Origin: Paraglaciecola sp.
Lineage (GTDB): Bacteria > Pseudomonadota > Gammaproteobacteria > Enterobacterales > Alteromonadaceae
NCBI RefSeq assembly: GCF_030730205.1
Contig: NZ_JANQVQ010000172.1
Span: forward strand, 1-44,442
Direction: 5' to 3'
DNA: 44,442 bases
The notes under the pieces were generated by a model that saw only the letters and a list, made by a program, of their open reading frames with translations, searched no databases and was not told where the DNA came from. The position numbers and the translations under genes were made by a program. Shown piece by piece: positions 37,919 to 44,442 of this stretch. The stretch's first letter is position 1. Every line of letters starts with the position of its first letter.

Positions 37919-38005
37919 TCAAACATTGAGTATTTAATGAGTTAATGAGGGCTTAACATTTTGAAGCTTTTGAAAAAACGTCATAAATGACTGAAAAAGC
38001 GATAA

Positions 38006-38014
38006 TTATCCACA
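38006..38014 (+). promoter_or_regulatory. DnaA box in the dnaA upstream region
   Basis: A perfect TTATCCACA, 337 bases before the dnaA start. It fits DnaA autoregulation as known in E. coli. Confidence 0.8.
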
Positions 38015-38350
38015 GACTAATACTAATTATTTAAGTAATTTTATATATGTTGCCGTTTTTTAATTTACAGCGGGTTTAAATTTGTTTTATTGATTCGTTA
38101 ATTTTGGTCTGAAAAAAGCATAAAAAAGATATACTAAACAGAGTGTTATACCAAAGTGTTTTTATATTCTATTAAATTTTGAATTCTTTGTTGCGCTTGG
38201 TGTATGAATAGCGAGATAATTCACAGCTTATTAGTCGCCGATGCAATTAGCGCTTAAAAAACAAACGACAAGATTTTTTTCTTTTTTATCACGATATTCG
38301 TATCTCTTTTAAATAGTCCACGTATTTATTGGGCTGGGGTCTTTTTTTAG

Positions 38351-39739
38351 ATGTCACTATGGAATCAATGCCTAGAAAGGCTGCAGCAAGATTTACCTAT
38401 TCAACAATTCAGTATGTGGATAAGACCACTTCAAGCAGAGCACAAAGATTCTCATTTGACGCTGTTTGCACCAAACCGTTTTGTGCTTGATTGGGTTAGA
38501 GATAAATACTTTACTCAAATTAATTCTTTGTTTACTGAATTTTGTGGGGGTGATGCTCCACAGCTGCGTTTTGAGGTTAAGCGTAGTGACAGTGCTTTCA
38601 CCCGAGGTACTAGTTCGGCATTTGTACGTAATGATGATATGGGCAATAAACCAAATAACGCTTATAACAATGTTCAAAGTAAAGAAATACAGCCAGCAGC
38701 AGTACAAGCCAATGTACATAAAAGTAATGTTAATCTAACTTATAAATTTGAAAATTTTGTAGAAGGTAAGTCTAACCAGTTAGCTAGAGCTGCGGCACAA
38801 CAAGTAGCTGATAATCCCGGTGGTGCTTACAACCCATTATTTATTTATGGCGGCACAGGTTTAGGTAAAACACATTTATTACATGCTGTAGGTAATGGCA
38901 TCATCGATAAAAAGAAAGATGCGACGGTTGTATACATGCATTCAGAGCGTTTTGTACAAGATATGGTTAAAGCATTGCAGAACAATGCGATAGAAGAATT
39001 TAAACGTTATTACCGTTCTGTTGATGCATTACTAATTGATGACATTCAATTTTTTGCGAATAAAGAGCGCTCTCAAGAAGAATTTTTCCATACTTTTAAT
39101 GCCTTACTTGAAGGTAATCAGCAAATTATTTTAACCTCTGACCGATATCCTAAAGAAATAGTAGGTGTTGAAGACCGATTAAAGTCTCGGTTCGGTTGGG
39201 GATTAACCATCGCTATTGAGCCTCCAGAATTAGAAACTCGAGTGGCAATACTTAAAAGAAAAGCGGTCGAAAATAAAATATTTTTACCAGATGAAGTTGC
39301 CTTCTTTATTGCTAAACGTTTACGTTCAAATGTAAGAGAATTAGAAGGAGCCTTAAATCGTGTAATAGCAAACGCGAACTTTACAGGTAGACCAATTACT
39401 ATTGATTTTGTAAGAGAAGCCTTACGCGATTTGTTAGCCTTACAAGAAAAATTAGTCACAATAGATAATATTCAGAAAACAGTTGCTGAGTATTACAAAA
39501 TTAAAATGGCTGATATATTGTCTAAGCGCCGTAATAGAAGTGTGGCTCGGCCTAGACAGATGGCGATGGCCTTATCAAAAGAATTAACCAATCATAGTTT
39601 GCCTGAAATAGGTGATGCTTTTGGCGGAAGAGACCACACGACAGTCTTACATGCGTGTCGTAAAATAGTTCAGCTACGCGAAGAAAGTCATGATATAAAA
39701 GAAGACTATCAAAATCTAATTCGTACATTATCTTCATAA
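38351..39739 (+). CDS. dnaA: Chromosomal replication initiator DnaA
   Basis: A 462-aa initiator. Domain I (1-~85, [28 protein letters not shown]) binds partners; domain II is a short linker; domain III is AAA+ with Walker [17 protein letters not shown] and Walker [11 protein letters not shown]; domain IV has the DnaA-box reading signature [15 protein letters not shown]. No strong ribosome site precedes the ATG (a GGGG lies 13 bases back), consistent with modest expression. It heads dnaA-dnaN-recF-gyrB. Confidence 0.98.
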   Translation: MSLWNQCLERLQQDLPIQQFSMWIRPLQAEHKDSHLTLFAPNRFVLDWVRDKYFTQINSLFTEFCGGDAPQLRFEVKRSDSAFTRGTSSAFVRNDDMGNKPNNAYNNVQSKEIQPAAVQANVHKSNVNLTYKFENFVEGKSNQLARAAAQQVADNPGGAYNPLFIYGGTGLGKTHLLHAVGNGIIDKKKDATVVYMHSERFVQDMVKALQNNAIEEFKRYYRSVDALLIDDIQFFANKERSQEEFFHTFNALLEGNQQIILTSDRYPKEIVGVEDRLKSRFGWGLTIAIEPPELETRVAILKRKAVENKIFLPDEVAFFIAKRLRSNVRELEGALNRVIANANFTGRPITIDFVREALRDLLALQEKLVTIDNIQKTVAEYYKIKMADILSKRRNRSVARPRQMAMALSKELTNHSLPEIGDAFGGRDHTTVLHACRKIVQLREESHDIKEDYQNLIRTLSS

Positions 39740-39757
39740 AAATTCACGAGTAATAAG

Positions 39758-40864
39758 ATGAAATTTAGCATCAGCAGGGAAAACTTCTTACAGCCTCTAC
39801 AACTGGTATCCGGTGCAGTAGAGCGTCGCCATACGTTACCTATATTATCAAATATACTAATTAAAGTTAGTGATAGTTCACTTTGGCTAACGGGCACGGA
39901 TTTAGAGGTAGAGTTAATTTCAAATGTCACGTTAACAGGTGATTTTTCAGAGGGTGAAATAACTGTACCAGCTAAAAAGCTAGTCGATATATGCAAGGGT
40001 TTGTCTGACAATTGCGAGATTGAATTTATTGTAGAGGGCAACAAAGCACTAATTCGCTCTGGGCGAAGTAAATACAGCTTATCTACCCTTTCTGCTGCTG
40101 ACTATCCGAATTTAGAAGATTGGCAAGGTGAGCTTGAGTTTGAGATCTCTCAAAGTTCTTTAAAACGCTTAATTGACAGTACTCATTTTTGTATGGCTCA
40201 ACAGGATGTCCGTTATTATTTAAACGGTATGTCCTTGGAAACTGAAGGTACAGTTATTCGTACTGTGGCAACTGATGGTCATCGCCTCGCATTATGCCGT
40301 TTAGAATACACGAGCTCACCACTTCAAAATAGACAAGTAATCATTCCTCGCAAAGGTGTATTAGAAATTTCGCGACTTATCGAAGACAGTGATAAACGCG
40401 TTAAGGTTCAAGTTGGTTCAAATCACATTCGCATTTTCTCTACTGATTTTATATTCACCAGTAAGTTGGTTGACGGTCGTTTTCCTGATTACAGAAGGGT
40501 ACTGCCTAAAGACGGTGATAAAAATATCGAAGCGAGCAAGGACGTTTTAAAACATGCTTTTTCCAGAGCTGCTATTTTGTCTAATGAAAAGTTTAAGGGT
40601 GTACGATTAAATCTGTCTAGTAGTGAACTTAAGATTACTGCCAATAACCCAGAGCAAGAAGAGGCTGAAGAAATTGTTGATGTTGATTACGACGGGGATA
40701 AGTTGGAAATAGGTTTCAATGTAGCTTATCTTATTGACGTAATGAATGGTTTAACTAATTGTAATCAGGTAAAAATTACCTTAGCAGATTCTAATAGCAG
40801 TGCTCTGATCGAAGATGCAAATGATGACTCTGCATTGTATGTCATTATGCCGATGAGGCTGTAA
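39758..40864 (+). CDS. dnaN: DNA polymerase III sliding clamp (beta)
   Basis: A 368-aa ring-forming processivity factor. The start MKFSISRENFLQPLQLVSGAV and the RHTLPILSNILI, SVVATDGHRLA-type (here TVATDGHRLAL) and C-terminal YVIMPMRL blocks are all typical. It begins 18 nt after dnaA. Confidence 0.98.
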   Translation: MKFSISRENFLQPLQLVSGAVERRHTLPILSNILIKVSDSSLWLTGTDLEVELISNVTLTGDFSEGEITVPAKKLVDICKGLSDNCEIEFIVEGNKALIRSGRSKYSLSTLSAADYPNLEDWQGELEFEISQSSLKRLIDSTHFCMAQQDVRYYLNGMSLETEGTVIRTVATDGHRLALCRLEYTSSPLQNRQVIIPRKGVLEISRLIEDSDKRVKVQVGSNHIRIFSTDFIFTSKLVDGRFPDYRRVLPKDGDKNIEASKDVLKHAFSRAAILSNEKFKGVRLNLSSSELKITANNPEQEEAEEIVDVDYDGDKLEIGFNVAYLIDVMNGLTNCNQVKITLADSNSSALIEDANDDSALYVIMPMRL

Positions 40865-40891
40865 TCTAAAAGTGATGGTAAGTAAAAGTTT

Positions 40892-44414
<3,523 letters not shown>

Positions 44415-44442
44415 TTTTAGTTCTCTATTTAAATTGGTTAAA

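Larger units (their letters stand above)
37819..38350. other. rpmH-dnaA divergent intergenic region
   Basis: 532 bases without a gene. It holds the rpmH promoter (37890-37918), one perfect DnaA box (38006-38014) and AT-rich sequence on the dnaA side. TATACT at 38130-38135 may be a -10 for dnaA, but no good -35 pairs with it. No second DnaA box cluster is present, so this is a dnaA promoter region and not the origin. Confidence 0.75.

Noticed and set aside
37896-38350. Second replication origin at the dnaA promoter
   Set aside because: Only one full DnaA box, no GATC cluster and no 13-mer repeats; the mnmG side has all of these.

Overview
The window is chromosomal DNA from a gammaproteobacterium. 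AT-rich base use, Dam-type GATC clustering, the gene order around the origin and the protein sequences suggest Alteromonadales (Alteromonadaceae, Glaciecola/Paraglaciecola-like). The genus is an inference and was not tested by a search. No phage, insertion sequence, CRISPR, rRNA or tRNA is visible.

Layout. (1) 1-3654, minus: proB-proA followed by a HAD hydrolase, a GFA-type zinc protein and a small membrane protein cut by the window edge. (2) 3927-11663: accessory and housekeeping genes. These are an M1 metallopeptidase with a DUF6702 protein, a 40-aa DUF3149-like membrane peptide behind a perfect FNR box, a CreA-like lipoprotein, DUF6482, a three-histidine-box membrane hydroxylase, DUF3014-DUF1285, and a Fur-box-controlled pair of unknown genes. 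(3) 11676-14325: tusA, pyrE and rph (minus) divergent from yicC (plus). (4) 14326-18946: a 60-aa orphan ORF, an alkyltransferase-like DNA repair protein, a 1021-aa 7TM hybrid histidine kinase and a lipoprotein. (5) 19199-26260, minus: the complete ATP synthase operon atpIBEFHAGDC. (6) 26422-30732, minus: parB, parA, rsmG, mnmG. (7) 30733-31305: oriC. (8) 31306-37818, minus: DnaC-like loader, DnaT-like protein, mioC, mnmE, yajQ, yidC, yidD, rnpA, rpmH. (9) 38351-44414, plus: dnaA-dnaN-recF-gyrB.

How it works together. Regions 6-9 form a compact replication and segregation hub. oriC carries AT-rich 13-mer-like repeats, a CTA trinucleotide run, a DnaA R1-type box, a perfect IHF consensus, further DnaA boxes and 13 GATC sites. 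A phage-type helicase loader pair (DnaT/DnaC-like) sits beside it, and a perfect DnaA box overlaps the loader start codon. Another perfect DnaA box lies between rpmH and dnaA. ParA and ParB are encoded about 3 kb left of oriC, and two parS-like sites lie inside recF about 10 kb right of it. The points most worth a second look are the DnaA box on the loader start codon, the in-gene parS sites, the FNR-controlled small membrane peptide with an anti-Shine-Dalgarno arm, the Fur-controlled unknown pair with matching C-x-N-H-x-H motifs, and the atp promoter that lies inside a terminator-like hairpin.
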